From positions 930,001-994,000 of the forward strand of contig NZ_OX458329.1 of assembly GCF_949769255.1 (NCBI RefSeq): a DNA stretch of 64,000 bases, in the 5' to 3' direction. Below the pieces are notes generated by a model. That model made no database searches. It saw nothing but the letters and a program-made list of their open reading frames with translations, and was not told where the DNA came from. Source of the DNA: Mobiluncus massiliensis (GTDB lineage: Bacteria; Actinomycetota; Actinomycetes; Actinomycetales; Actinomycetaceae). A program made the translations under genes and the position numbers. This document shows positions 28,686 through 39,443 of the stretch, one piece after another (position 1 is the stretch's first letter; every line of letters starts with the position of its first letter).

Positions 28686-29312
28686 TCAATTGGATTGAGT
28701 TTTCACAAGGTTCAGGAAGTAACGATGTACTCTCAGGTCGTCGGTGACTTCGGGGTGGAATGAGGTCGCTAGCAAGGGGCCTTGGCGCACCGCCACCACC
28801 CGCGGAGCCGACTGCGGGGTCTGCTGCCAGGTCGAGAGCACTTCCACCCCCGCTCCGACCGATTCCACCCAGGGAGCGCGAATGAATACGGCCGGGAGGG
28901 ACTGGCCGCCGCCAAAAGAACCGGGGTCGACGAAACTCTGCGCCGAATCGACTTGCCGGCCAAACGCGTTGCGCCGCACGACCACGTCCAATCCACCCAG
29001 AGTTTCTTGGCCGTCTATCCCGTCGACAATGTGGTCCGCCAGCATAATCATGCCCGCGCAGCTGCCATAAATGGCTTTTCCGCTGTGGACAAAGGCTTTC
29101 AACGGGTCAAACAGGTCGAAAGCGCGCGCTAGCTTGTACATGGTGGTCGATTCCCCGCCGGGAATAATCAAACCGTCCAAATCCTGCAGGTGGGAGGCAA
29201 CTTTCACCTCCACCGGCAGGGCTCCCAGCGCGCGCAGAGCTCGCGCGTGCTCGACCACCGAACCCTGCAGAGCGAGGACACCCACGCGCCATTGATTTTG
29301 CTCCAAAGTCAT
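28686..29312 (-). CDS. pdxT: Pyridoxal 5'-phosphate synthase glutaminase subunit PdxT
   Basis: Glutamine amidotransferase that feeds ammonia to PdxS in the deoxyxylulose-independent vitamin B6 pathway. The class I glutaminase triad is visible: the nucleophile cysteine in YGSCAGMIML (about residue 80) and the His-Glu pair in TSFHPEVTDD near the end. The family N-terminus RVGVLALQGSVVEHARAL starts at about residue 8. ATG 29312 is chosen; a TTG at 29306 has AAAGG at a better distance, and a TTG at 29345 is also in frame, so the start is uncertain by some codons. It lies 42 bp after pdxS. Confidence 0.94.
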   Translation of the reverse strand: MTLEQNQWRVGVLALQGSVVEHARALRALGALPVEVKVASHLQDLDGLIIPGGESTTMYKLARAFDLFDPLKAFVHSGKAIYGSCAGMIMLADHIVDGIDGQETLGGLDVVVRRNAFGRQVDSAQSFVDPGSFGGGQSLPAVFIRAPWVESVGAGVEVLSTWQQTPQSAPRVVAVRQGPLLATSFHPEVTDDLRVHRYFLNLVKTQSN

Positions 29313-29354
29313 CCTTTTCTCTGGCGTATTGGCAAAACTCAGCAATACCGCGGA

Positions 29355-30254
29355 TTACCAGCCGCGCTGAGCTAGTCGCGCATCGTCGGGAATGTCGTGA
29401 ACATTGATGCCGACCATAGCTTCGCCCAAGGAACGGGACACCTCAGCGACGACTTCCGGTTCGTTGTAGCGGGCTGTGGCCTTCACGATTGCCGCCGCGC
29501 GCTTCGCCGGATCGCCCGACTTAAAGATGCCGGAACCCACGAACACGCCTTCGGAACCCAGCTGCATCATCAACGCCGCGTCAGCCGGGGTGGCGATACC
29601 ACCCGCGGTGAACAGCACGACCGGCAGCTTCCCGGTTTCCGCGACCTCTTTGACCAGCGGATAGGGAGCCTGCAATTCCTTGGCAGCGTCAAACAGTTCA
29701 TCGGGACGCATGGTGGTCAGCCGGTTGATTTGCGAAGTCATGGTGCGCATATGGGTTACCGCGTTGGACACGTCCCCGGTACCAGCTTCACCTTTGGAAC
29801 GAATCATGGCAGCGCCCTCGCTGATACGGCGCAAAGCCTCACCGAGGTTGGTGGCTCCACACACGAAAGGCACGGTGAAATCCCACTTGTTGATGTGATG
29901 CTTGTAGTCAGCCGGGGTCAAAACTTCGGACTCATCGATGTAGTCCACACCCAAGCTCTGCAACACCTGAGCTTCCGCAAAGTGACCAATCCGGGCTTTG
30001 GCCATCACGGGAATAGACACCGCATTGATGATGCCGTCAATCAAATCCGGGTCGCTCATGCGCGCAACGCCGCCTTCGGCCCGAATATCCGCCGGCACGC
30101 GCTCCAAAGCCATCACCGCGACAGCACCGGCATCTTGGGCAATCTTGGCCTGCTCCGCGTTGACGACATCCATAATGACACCGCCCTTGAGCATCTGAGC
30201 CATGCCCCGCTTCACCAAATCAGTCCCGGTTCCTTGCGCCAGTTGATCAGACAT
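29355..30254 (-). CDS. pdxS: Pyridoxal 5'-phosphate synthase lyase subunit PdxS
   Basis: Synthase that assembles PLP from ribose 5-phosphate, glyceraldehyde 3-phosphate and ammonia, forming a dodecamer with PdxT. The 299 residues are highly conserved: [22 protein letters not shown] at the start, the catalytic lysine in [10 protein letters not shown], and [28 protein letters not shown] late in the barrel. The leader contains AAGGAAAGAAGG just before the ATG. The pdxS-pdxT pairing and its position near a HIT gene and thrS match the mycobacterial order. Confidence 0.96.
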   Translation of the reverse strand: MSDQLAQGTGTDLVKRGMAQMLKGGVIMDVVNAEQAKIAQDAGAVAVMALERVPADIRAEGGVARMSDPDLIDGIINAVSIPVMAKARIGHFAEAQVLQSLGVDYIDESEVLTPADYKHHINKWDFTVPFVCGATNLGEALRRISEGAAMIRSKGEAGTGDVSNAVTHMRTMTSQINRLTTMRPDELFDAAKELQAPYPLVKEVAETGKLPVVLFTAGGIATPADAALMMQLGSEGVFVGSGIFKSGDPAKRAAAIVKATARYNEPEVVAEVSRSLGEAMVGINVHDIPDDARLAQRGW

Positions 30255-30315
30255 TTTGCCTTCTTTCCTTGTTCAAATTCTGGTTACGATTTCTCAGTCG
30301 TCCCCATTTTAGCGA

Positions 30316-30789
30316 TTACTGCACGATATCGGCGAAACCAGCCGACACCACTTGTGCCAAATCCTGAGGATTGACCACAATTTGCTGGCCGCGCAACCCT
30401 GCCGAAACATAGAACTTATCGTGCAACACGGCGGTTTCCTCGATGACGGTGGGGAACAATTTTTTCATCCCCAACGGGGAACAACCCCCGCGAATATAGC
30501 CCGTCACCTCCCGCAACGTCCGCCAGTTGATGAGCTGGACATGTTTCACACCGAAATGCGCGGCGGTCTTTTTCAAGTCCAGTTCACCGTCGGCGGGAAC
30601 AACCGCGACATAGTGTCCGCCCTGCCCGTCCTCCAACACTAGAGTCTTGTAGATGAGTTCAGCAGAAATCCCCAAAACTTCGGCAGTGTGCAGCGCGCCG
30701 ATGTCACCGTCTGTAGGGTAGCTCGAGGTTTCGTAAGCTACCCCAGCGCTGTCCAACAGTCGCATCGCGTTAGTCTTGGTGGTTTTCAT
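30316..30789 (-). CDS. ybaK: Cys-tRNA(Pro)/Cys-tRNA(Cys) deacylase, YbaK/EbsC family
   Basis: Trans-editing factor that hydrolyses mischarged Cys-tRNA(Pro). The 157 residues carry the family landmarks [21 protein letters not shown], the basic [30 protein letters not shown] with the key lysine, and [20 protein letters not shown]-like segment (here [23 protein letters not shown]). The start ATG lacks an obvious ribosome-binding site. It lies between a HIT-family gene and pdxS on the same strand, and fits a translation-quality theme with thrS. Confidence 0.92.
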   Translation of the reverse strand: [157 protein letters not shown]

Positions 30790-30835
30790 CGTGATTGATT
30801 GAGCTGCAGTTTCTCAAGTCCAGTGCCGAGAGGTT

Positions 30836-31393
30836 TCAGATTTCGCGCGGCTGCCAGTCGCCGAATGCTTGCGCGAGGGCCTGGCGGGTCTGGCCCAACA
30901 GTTCCGGGACGGCTTTCGTGCGCGCCACGATGGGAAAGAAATTCGCGTCCCCCGCCCAACGCGGCACAATGTGTTGATGCAGGTGTCCGGCGATTCCGGC
31001 ACCCGCAACCGTGCCTTGGTTCATTCCCAGGTTAAAGCCTTGCGGCGCTTTGACCTGGCGAATGACCTCCATAGTATGCGCGGTCAGCTCACCGAATTCG
31101 ATACGCTCAGCAAAGTCCAAATCGGTGTAGTCAGGAACGTGCCGGTAAGGCAAGACCAAAACATGACCGGGATTGTAGGGAAACAGGTTCATCACCACAA
31201 AGCAAGTCTTGCCCCGATACACAATCAGGTTCTGTTCGTCATCACCTTTCGGGCCCTCGCAAAACGGGCACGCTTGTACATCACGATGCGGCCCATCGTC
31301 GATGTACACCATTCGGTGCGGCGTCCACAGGCGCTCCAACCCGTCAGTTTGCGCACCGAAGTTTTCGCTTGATTCCGCGGGTAAATCAGTCAT
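30836..31393 (-). CDS. HIT-domain hydrolase/phosphorylase (Ap4A phosphorylase-like)
   Basis: 185 residues with the histidine-triad motif in GIAGHLHQHIVPRWAGD (about residues 133-149). Upstream, CPFCEGPKGDDEQNLIVYRGKTCFVVMNLFPYNPGHVLVLPYRHV is the standard HIT N-terminal fold and contains a CxxC pair. The gene next to thrS in mycobacteria (Rv2613c) is an Ap4A phosphorylase; the sequence type and position are the same. Ap4A is a by-product of aminoacyl-tRNA synthetases, which would explain the link to thrS. The ATG lies one base after the thrS stop, so translation is probably coupled. Confidence 0.88.
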   Translation of the reverse strand: MTDLPAESSENFGAQTDGLERLWTPHRMVYIDDGPHRDVQACPFCEGPKGDDEQNLIVYRGKTCFVVMNLFPYNPGHVLVLPYRHVPDYTDLDFAERIEFGELTAHTMEVIRQVKAPQGFNLGMNQGTVAGAGIAGHLHQHIVPRWAGDANFFPIVARTKAVPELLGQTRQALAQAFGDWQPREI

Positions 31394-31394
31394 A

Positions 31395-33404
31395 TTAATC
31401 GTTCCTGCGGCTGCGGATGGCCTCCAGGATTTCCGCTATCGCTTGGTCAATCGGGACACCGTTCTTTTGCTCCCCGCCGCGGTACCTAAAGGACACCGCG
31501 TTCGCCTGTGCGTCCTCGCCACCAGCAATGAGGGTGAAAGGAATCTTATCCTTGGCGGCATTGCGAATCTTCTTGCCGAAACGGTCATCTGTCGTGTCAA
31601 CCTCGACCCGCACACTTTCCGCCCGCAACCGGTCCGCAATGTGCTCGCAGTAATCATTGAATGCCTCTGCTACCGGCACCAAACGCACCTGCACCGGCGC
31701 CAGCCAAGCCGGGAACGCTCCGGCGTAGTGCTCGGTCAGCACCCCAAAGAAACGTTCGATAGAACCGAATAGGGCACGGTGAATCATGACGGGACGCTGC
31801 CGGGTGCCATCCGCCGCGGTGTATTCCAAATCGAAACGTTCAGGCAGGTTGAAGTCCAGCTGAATAGTCGACATCTGCCAAGTCCGCCCAATCGCATCGC
31901 GGGCTTGCACGGAAATCTTGGGACCATAGAACGCCGCCCCCTCAGGATCCGGCACCAACTCTAAGCCCGAGGCTGTGGCGACTTCGGCCAGTGTATTGGT
32001 CGCTTCCTCCCAGATCTCGTCCGTACCCACGAACTTGTGCGGATCCTTCGTAGAAAGCTCCAGGTAAAAGTCATCCAAACCGTAGTCTTTGAGCAAATCC
32101 AGCACGAAGTTCAACAGTTTCGTCAACTCGTCTTTCATCTGTTCGCGCGTGCAATAGATGTGGCTGTCGTCCTGGGTAAAGCCCCGTCCGCGGGTCAGGC
32201 CGTGAACCACACCGGATTTCTCGTAACGGTAAACGGTCCCGAATTCAAACAAGCGCAACGGCAGCTCCCGGTAGGAACGCGAGCGGGATTTATAGATGAG
32301 GTTATGCATGGGGCAGTTCATGGGCTTCAAGTAATAGTCGAAGCCTTCCTTGGTGACGTTGCCCTGGTCGTCGCATTCCTCGTCCACACGCATGGGCGGG
32401 AACATGCCGTCTTTGTACCATTCCAGGTGTCCTGACGTTTCAAACAGCTGCCCCTTGGTGACGTGCGGAGTGTAGACGAAAGAGTACCCCTCCTCCAGGT
32501 GGCGGCGCCGGGAATAGTTTTCCATCTCCATACGCACCATCGCGCCCTTGGGGTGGAACACCGCCAAACCGGAACCAATTTCCTCTGGGAAACTGAACAG
32601 GTCAAGCTCATTGCCCAGCCGACGGTGGTCGCGTTTGGCGGCCTCCTCCATGCGGGTCACGTACTCTTTCAGGTCGTCTTTGGTCGCCCAAGCCGTTCCG
32701 TAGATACGTTGCAGAGAGTCGTTAGCCTGGTCGGCGCGCCAGTACGCGGCCGACACCTTCATCAACTTAAACACGCCGTTCAGCAGTCGAGTCGAAGGTA
32801 CGTGCGGGCCACGGCACAAGTCCTTCCAGGCGACCTCACCGTTCTTGCGCACGTTGTCGTAAATCGTCAGTTCGCTACCGCCGACTTCCACGGAAGCCCC
32901 GGCTGCTGCCTGGTCATTGTCCGCATCCGTCCCTTTCAAGCCAATCAATTCCAGCTTGTAAGGCTGATCGGCGAGCTCCTGGCGGCCTTCCTCTTCGGTG
33001 ACGACCCGGCGCACAAACTTTTGGTCTTCTTTACAGATTCGCGCCATGTATTTTTCAATTTCCTTCAAGTCCTCCGGGGTGAAAGGCTCGTCAACGCCGA
33101 AATCGTAGTAAAAACCGTTTTCGATGAAGGGTCCAATACCGTACTTTACGTTCGGGCGAACCTGCTTGACCGCCTGAGCCATCACGTGAGTGCAGGAGTG
33201 GCGCAAAATGTTCAAGCCCATCTCAGAATCAATAGTGATGGCTTCAACCGTGTCCCCGTCGTGAAGTTCGCGATACAGGTCGCGAGCCTGACCGTTGATG
33301 AAGTAAGCAATGACTTCTTTGCGATCCCGGTACAGGTCCTCGCCGGTGATGGTGGATTCAATCTGGGTTGCTTTCCCGTCAATAGTGACGTTAATCTCGG
33401 ACAC
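31395..33404 (-). CDS. thrS: Threonyl-tRNA synthetase
   Basis: Class II synthetase of 669 residues. In order: a TGS domain (about 1-60), an editing domain with the metal-binding [11 protein letters not shown] and the SAD motif, and a class II core with motif 2 ([30 protein letters not shown]) and zinc-binding [12 protein letters not shown], motif 3 ([19 protein letters not shown]), and an anticodon domain ([19 protein letters not shown]). The start is GTG 33404, with AAAGG six bases upstream. The leader of about 60 bases is too short for a T-box. Upstream lies the 169-bp repeat array. Confidence 0.96.
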   Translation of the reverse strand: MSEINVTIDGKATQIESTITGEDLYRDRKEVIAYFINGQARDLYRELHDGDTVEAITIDSEMGLNILRHSCTHVMAQAVKQVRPNVKYGIGPFIENGFYYDFGVDEPFTPEDLKEIEKYMARICKEDQKFVRRVVTEEEGRQELADQPYKLELIGLKGTDADNDQAAAGASVEVGGSELTIYDNVRKNGEVAWKDLCRGPHVPSTRLLNGVFKLMKVSAAYWRADQANDSLQRIYGTAWATKDDLKEYVTRMEEAAKRDHRRLGNELDLFSFPEEIGSGLAVFHPKGAMVRMEMENYSRRRHLEEGYSFVYTPHVTKGQLFETSGHLEWYKDGMFPPMRVDEECDDQGNVTKEGFDYYLKPMNCPMHNLIYKSRSRSYRELPLRLFEFGTVYRYEKSGVVHGLTRGRGFTQDDSHIYCTREQMKDELTKLLNFVLDLLKDYGLDDFYLELSTKDPHKFVGTDEIWEEATNTLAEVATASGLELVPDPEGAAFYGPKISVQARDAIGRTWQMSTIQLDFNLPERFDLEYTAADGTRQRPVMIHRALFGSIERFFGVLTEHYAGAFPAWLAPVQVRLVPVAEAFNDYCEHIADRLRAESVRVEVDTTDDRFGKKIRNAAKDKIPFTLIAGGEDAQANAVSFRYRGGEQKNGVPIDQAIAEILEAIRSRRND

Positions 33405-33558
33405 TTTGCGCCTTTCTCAGTCTTGGTTTACTAAACAATCTTATACGCGAGGCAATTAAACGGAAAAAGTTTTAGCTCCAGTCCTCTAACGACACGACCG
33501 GAAAAGACAAAGAATTCGGGAATCAGACCACGCAAATTTGCTTGCAGACCCCACCGCC

Positions 33559-34177
33559 GTGCCAGCAATTTTGCTCCGCAAAATTGCGCGCCACTTCCTT
33601 GGCCTCGGATAAAGCCGCCAGCGGGTCCCCCGCTGACGTGTTTTGGTTTTATAAGCCGTTGCAAGCCAGCACACGCCATGGTGCCAGCAATGTTGCTCCG
33701 CAAAATTGCAACCAAGCCCGCGCCATGGTGCCAGCAATTTTGCTCCGCAAAATTGCGCGCCACTTCCTTGGCCTCGGATAAAGCCGCCAGCGGGTCCCCC
33801 GCTGACGTGTTTTGGTTTTATAAGCCGTTGCAAGCCAGCACACGCCATGGTGCCAGCAATGTTGCTCCGCAAAATTGCAACCAAGCCCGCGCCATGGTGC
33901 CAGCAATTTTGCTCCGCAAAATTGCGCGCCACTTCCTTGGCCTCGGATAAAGCCGCCAGCGGGTCCCCCGCTGACGTGTTTTGGTTTTATAAGCCGTTGC
34001 AAGCCAGCACACGCCATGGTGCCAGCAATGTTGCTCCGCAAAATTGCAACCAAGCCCGCGCCATGGTGCCAGCAATTTTGCTCCGCAAAATTGCGCGCCA
34101 CTTCCTTGGCCTCGGATAAAGCCGCCAGCGGGTCCCCCGCTGACGTGTTTTGGTTTTATGAGCCTCTGCAAGCCAGC
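33559..34177. repeat. 169-bp tandem repeat array, 3.7 copies, hairpin-rich
   Basis: Three complete and identical units start at 33559, 33728 and 33897, and a fourth starts at 34066 and runs about 112 bases before diverging near 34177. Each unit has three hairpins, all with the loop TCC: GCAATTTTGC-TCC-GCAAAATTGC (first at 33565-33587), CAGCGGG-TCC-CCCGCTG (first at 33619-33635), and a near-copy of the first with one mismatch (first at 33687-33709). A T-rich tract (TGTTTTGGTTTTAT) follows the GC-rich hairpin. The module that carries the first hairpin is itself duplicated within the unit, so seven copies alternate at 122- and 47-base spacing. The period is not a multiple of three and the frames are only partly open, so it is not coding. 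It lies between thrS and a tRNA operon. Confidence 0.95.
33619..33652 (+). terminator. Terminator-like hairpin repeated in each array unit
   Basis: CAGCGGG-TCC-CCCGCTG is followed, after ACG, by TGTTTTGGTTTTAT on the plus strand. This is the form of an intrinsic terminator for rightward transcription. The same element recurs at 33788, 33957 and 34126. No plus-strand gene is known to end here, so its target would be antisense or spurious transcripts. Confidence 0.5.
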
Positions 34178-34204
34178 TTGCCCGGCTCATAAAACCAAAA
34201 CACG
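34144..34204. repeat. Long perfect inverted repeat joining the array to the tRNA terminator
   Basis: A 21-base arm at 34144-34164 (CGTGTTTTGGTTTTATG followed by AGCC) is repeated perfectly in inverse orientation at 34184-34204. The 19-base loop has its own GCAAG-CCAG-CTTGC stem. Further out, GGATAAAGCCG at 34114-34124 pairs with CGGCTTTATCC at 34212-34222. Each arm supplies a T-rich tract to the terminator hairpin next to it, one for each direction. Confidence 0.9.
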
Positions 34205-34232
34205 CAGGTCGCGGCTTTATCCTCGACCTGCG
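34188..34232 (-). terminator. Intrinsic terminator of the tRNA Gly-Cys-Val operon
   Basis: On the minus strand, CGCAGGTCG and CGACCTGCG (34203-34232) form a nine-base-pair stem around a 12-base loop, then TGTTTTGGTTTTAT follows. It starts four bases after the CCA end of tRNA-Val(GAC), so it is a well-placed rho-independent terminator. Confidence 0.85.
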
Positions 34233-34235
34233 TCG

Positions 34236-34312
34236 TGGTGGGCGATACAGGACTCGAACCTGCGACCTCTTCCGTGTCAAGGAAACGCGCTAACCAGCTG
34301 CGCCAACCGCCC
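34236..34312 (-). tRNA. tRNA-Val (anticodon GAC)
   Basis: A full cloverleaf: acceptor GGGCGGT pairs with ATCGCCC, the anticodon loop is TTGACAC with GAC as the anticodon, the T arm is AGGTTCGAGTCCT, and CCA is encoded. It is the last gene of a Gly-Cys-Val operon. Confidence 0.95.
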
Positions 34313-34316
34313 GTCG

Positions 34317-34387
34317 AAGTGGGTACCGGATTCGAACCGGTGTATACGGCTTTGCAGGCCGCTGCCTAGCCACTCGGCCAACCCACC
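34317..34387 (-). tRNA. tRNA-Cys (anticodon GCA)
   Basis: Acceptor GGTGGGT pairs with ACCCACT, the anticodon loop CTGCAAA gives GCA, and the T arm is ACCGGTTCGAATCCGGT. The discriminator base is U, as expected for tRNA-Cys. CCA is not encoded. It lies four bases upstream of tRNA-Val in the transcript. Confidence 0.95.
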
Positions 34388-34515
34388 AATGTGGTTTTGA
34401 GTATTTTACTCTATAAGGGAACCCGAACCCGGTACACGTTGCGAACCCGGCACGAGCCCTCAGACAGCCAATTTTTGAGGGGAACCGAACCGAGGCTCGA
34501 TTCCCCCAAAAACCG

Positions 34516-34588
34516 AGCGGATGACGGGACTCGAACCCGCGACCCTCACCTTGGCAAGGTGATGCTCTACCAACTGAGCCACATCCGC
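34516..34588 (-). tRNA. tRNA-Gly (anticodon GCC)
   Basis: Acceptor GCGGATG pairs with CATCCGC, the anticodon loop TTGCCAA gives GCC, and the T arm is GCGGGTTCGAGTCCCGT. CCA is not encoded. It is first in the operon; a 128-base spacer with weak inverted repeats (CCCTCA/TGAGGG) separates it from tRNA-Cys. Confidence 0.95.
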
Positions 34589-34615
34589 GACAAGCCGGAA
34601 AAATCCAACCTCAGT

Positions 34616-34645
34616 ATCTTACACATAAGTGAGCGGGGGTTGCAA
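34616..34645 (-). promoter_or_regulatory. Predicted promoter of the tRNA Gly-Cys-Val operon
   Basis: On the minus strand TTGCAA (34640-34645) and TAAGAT (34616-34621) are 18 bases apart. Initiation about seven bases later would leave a leader of roughly 20 bases before tRNA-Gly. Confidence 0.6.
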
Positions 34646-34695
34646 ATACTCGACACACCGGAATGACCCAACGGAGATAACGCGGGAATCGGAAC

Positions 34696-35694
34696 TTAGA
34701 AAAATCCCGTGGTACCGCCGTTTACGAGCCGCATGTTCACAAGTTTGACCCGCTTTTCCAAACGGGACGGATGGCGAATCTGACTGACCAGCTGACGCAC
34801 GGCTTCCGTGCCAATCTTTCGGTAAGGAACTTCGAGGGTGGTCGTTCTGGGCTGGTGCAGACGTCCAATAAAAGCATCGCCGATAGCCACAACGGACACA
34901 TCGTCCGGCACTGAGACTCTCAGAGATCGATCTAACTCTTCCATAAAACCGATGGCAGAAAGAGCCCCGCAAAAGACCGCCACACTGTCCAGATGCTTAC
35001 GCCAAGCCGACACCGCACGATGGCCTGATTCCAGGCTATCCCCGACATTTCCCACCGTATGCAGAATCAAACCGTCCCGTTCGCACCCGGACCGCAAAGC
35101 CTGCAAAACACTTCGGTCCAGCCACCTATCTTTGGCGTAAAAGTAAGTTATCGATTGATGCCGCAACGACCTCAGATGCGTCAGCAAGACTGCAACTCCC
35201 TGTTCCGTATCCGGTACGACGCAAGTTGCTTCGTCCATCAAGCAGTTCGTCACCACCAGAGGCTCGGTATCGGGGATTTCCAGGCGAATACGTCCGGGAA
35301 TCTGCGGATTATCAATAATCAGCCCATCAACGTTATTGAACTCCCGTTTAACGGTCTGCAGGACTCGAGTAGAAACAGCGGGATACAAAACCGGTAAGTA
35401 CTGCTCCAGAATCAATTTGTCCTGTATCGCAGCCAACATTTGGTACTCTTGGAGACGAATTGTGACCCCGATTTTTTGGGTCAATACGTGTGTTCGCCGC
35501 CAAAAATTTTCCGGACGTTCATAGCCCAAATCGTCCGCAACCTGGCGCACCAGGGCTTCCGTCTCAGCATTGATACGCCCCGGACGGTTCAACGCCCGCG
35601 AAGCGGTAGAAGTCGCCACATGTGCCACCTTTGCCACATCATCCAAAGTCACACGCCTTTTGACGGCAACAGCAGAATCTGAAACCTCATACAT
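34696..35694 (-). CDS. LacI-family transcriptional regulator
   Basis: 332 residues. The N-terminal helix-turn-helix and hinge are clear at about residues 15-62 (VTLDDVAKVAHVATSTASRALNRPGRI, then VRQVADDLGYERPENF). The rest is a periplasmic-binding-protein-like effector domain ending in the usual dimer region (TTLEVPYRKIGTEAVRQLVSQI). No sugar transporter or hydrolase gene is next to it; glgX, 1.5 kb away, is on the other strand. The target and the ligand are unknown. The start ATG 35694 has a weak ribosome-binding site. Confidence 0.9.
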   Translation of the reverse strand: MYEVSDSAVAVKRRVTLDDVAKVAHVATSTASRALNRPGRINAETEALVRQVADDLGYERPENFWRRTHVLTQKIGVTIRLQEYQMLAAIQDKLILEQYLPVLYPAVSTRVLQTVKREFNNVDGLIIDNPQIPGRIRLEIPDTEPLVVTNCLMDEATCVVPDTEQGVAVLLTHLRSLRHQSITYFYAKDRWLDRSVLQALRSGCERDGLILHTVGNVGDSLESGHRAVSAWRKHLDSVAVFCGALSAIGFMEELDRSLRVSVPDDVSVVAIGDAFIGRLHQPRTTTLEVPYRKIGTEAVRQLVSQIRHPSRLEKRVKLVNMRLVNGGTTGFF

Positions 35695-35711
35695 GTCAGA
35701 ATTCTAAACGT

Positions 35712-35723
35712 ACCCTGTAGGGT
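35712..35723. promoter_or_regulatory. Possible LacI-type operator upstream of the regulator gene
   Basis: ACCCTGTAGGGT is an inverted repeat with five-base arms around a central GT, 18 bases upstream of the regulator's start codon. Position and symmetry suit autoregulation, but the sequence lacks the central CG usual in LacI-family operators, so this is tentative. Confidence 0.35.
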
Positions 35724-35900
35724 TTCTGAAAATTATCTGGGCATTTGTCTTAACATATGCGGTTTGCTGGTTTGAACCTCGACCGGCTTTGGCTAAAACT
35801 CGAGGATACAGTCGAGCGCGTTTTCTCAGGTTCGCAATAGTGTTCCCGAAAGGCGCCGAATCGAAGGCACCTGCTGGTTCTGCCGCAGGACGCCGAGGTT

Positions 35901-35929
35901 TTGCGTTCAGAGCTGCCTAAGGCTAAACT
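35901..35929 (+). promoter_or_regulatory. Predicted promoter of tRNA-Val(CAC)
   Basis: TTGCGT (35901-35906) and TAAACT (35924-35929) are exactly 17 bases apart, 11 bases before the tRNA's first base. Confidence 0.6.
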
Positions 35930-35940
35930 TGATAAGCCTT

Positions 35941-36015
35941 GGGCCATTAGCGCAGCGGTAGCGCGCTTCCTTCACACGGAAGAGGTCACTGGTTCGATCC
36001 CAGTATGGCCCACCA
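35941..36015 (+). tRNA. tRNA-Val (anticodon CAC)
   Basis: Acceptor GGGCCAT pairs with ATGGCCC, the anticodon loop TTCACAC gives CAC, the T arm is CTGGTTCGATCCCAG, and CCA is encoded. It reads GTG codons and complements the GAC isoacceptor 1.6 kb away. It is transcribed alone, 50 bases before the SGNH hydrolase gene. Confidence 0.95.
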
Positions 36016-36065
36016 AACTTTTTTCTGGCGCGCTTAAAGCGACTCGAGCCGGATAAGCTAGTGCC

Positions 36066-37166
36066 ATGGCTGCCAAAAAGATTTCTGTCGATACAGTTCT
36101 TGAGTTGTTCCGCGAGTTGCCCGCTTCTTCAAAAGTTTCCGCCCTCACCGCACTGGGAACGTCATCGTCCCTGGTCTGGGCAGGCACCACCGCTGCGGGG
36201 ATGTGGAAAGTCCATCAAGAGGTTTCCAGTCACCGTTGGTTCTGGGAGGACCACGTCATCTCCGGGCTAGCAAAGCTGGACGAACTAGGGATGCTGGCAA
36301 ACCCAGAAATCTACGCCCCCGGCTTCGAGATGTTTTCTAACGGAGCGCAACGTTATATGCACCGCAGCGACTGGTACTCCAACAAACCCATCTTTCCGCA
36401 AACCGGTCAAAAACTGCATCGTCCCTCGAAAATTAAGAACGCCCCTCCCCTGGTTTACGTCGCTCTCGGTGATTCCGCCGCACAAGGGGTGGGTTGCGAG
36501 AACGTGCAGGACTCTTACGTGGCTTTGTTTGCCTCCTATCTGCGACGTGCCACGCAGCGACGGGTTATCGTGCTGAATTTTTCCATTTCCGGGGCCATTG
36601 CCTCGACCGTAGTCAACACGCAAATTCCGCAGCTGCTGGCCACGGGCTTAACGCCGGACATCATCACCCTGGACATTGGCGGTAACGATGTGTTTGCCTC
36701 CGAGGGGCAAAGCACTGAAGATTTCCAGCAACAGATGGAAATTATCCTGAAAAGCCTGCCTGCTCGCGCTTTTATTTCTGAGGTTCCCCCGGCGAAACCC
36801 CTCCCCGCAGATAAACGCGCCATCGAAATGAATGACATCGTCATCCAGACAGTTTCCGAGTCGGACCACATTTTGGTTCCCATGCGCCACTTAGGAGATG
36901 TGCCTCTGTGGAGAACCCTCATGATTCGAGCCGAGGACGGTTTCCACCCCAACACCGACACCTATCGCCAGATTGCTGCCGAATTCGTGCGCGTGGCCGA
37001 ACCGCTTCTGCAGGAACGCGGCTGGTGGCAAGACTCGACTGCTGACATAGTTCCCCCGCTGCCTGACGAAACGGAGGCCAGTCGCTCCAACCCGTTGAGC
37101 GGACTTCTGAAACTCAATTCCACCGAAAAAGACGACGTCCCACCCGGCGAGGAACAGCCCTCATAA
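36066..37166 (+). CDS. SGNH/GDSL-family hydrolase
   Basis: 366 residues. Block I YVALGDSAAQGVGC carries the serine nucleophile (about residue 138), block III DIGGNDVF the oxyanion-hole asparagine, and block V DGFHPNTDTY the Asp-His pair; all catalytic elements are present. The first about 60 residues include a weakly hydrophobic stretch (ALTALGTSSSLVWAGTTAAGMW) that may be a membrane anchor rather than a cleavable signal. The C-terminal 40 residues are a polar tail. Such enzymes are esterases or lipases acting on varied acyl groups; the substrate is not predictable. glgX follows 43 bp later on the same strand. Confidence 0.85.
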   Translation: MAAKKISVDTVLELFRELPASSKVSALTALGTSSSLVWAGTTAAGMWKVHQEVSSHRWFWEDHVISGLAKLDELGMLANPEIYAPGFEMFSNGAQRYMHRSDWYSNKPIFPQTGQKLHRPSKIKNAPPLVYVALGDSAAQGVGCENVQDSYVALFASYLRRATQRRVIVLNFSISGAIASTVVNTQIPQLLATGLTPDIITLDIGGNDVFASEGQSTEDFQQQMEIILKSLPARAFISEVPPAKPLPADKRAIEMNDIVIQTVSESDHILVPMRHLGDVPLWRTLMIRAEDGFHPNTDTYRQIAAEFVRVAEPLLQERGWWQDSTADIVPPLPDETEASRSNPLSGLLKLNSTEKDDVPPGEEQPS

Positions 37167-37209
37167 CCCACATTCAGCGCACCGCGCTGGAGTATGAGAT
37201 ATTTGGATT

Positions 37210-39354
<2,145 letters not shown>

Positions 39355-39443
39355 TATTGGGCGACGGGCGGTCCGAAAAGGTATTTCGGGTCTGCAGGGC
39401 GTGGTACGGCTGGTTTTCCCTCTCTCTCGCTTACGCTGAGAGG

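Noticed and set aside
33405..33480. T-box or other riboswitch in the thrS leader.
   Set aside because: The leader is only about 60 bases and lacks a T-box sequence and specifier loop.
33559..34177. CRISPR array.
   Set aside because: The units abut with no unique spacers, and no cas gene is nearby.
33486..34280. Several overlapping frames (90-150 codons) on both strands within the repeat array.
   Set aside because: The repeat period (169) is not divisible by three, so one long frame reads the same DNA in different frames from copy to copy; there is no ribosome-binding site and no family likeness.
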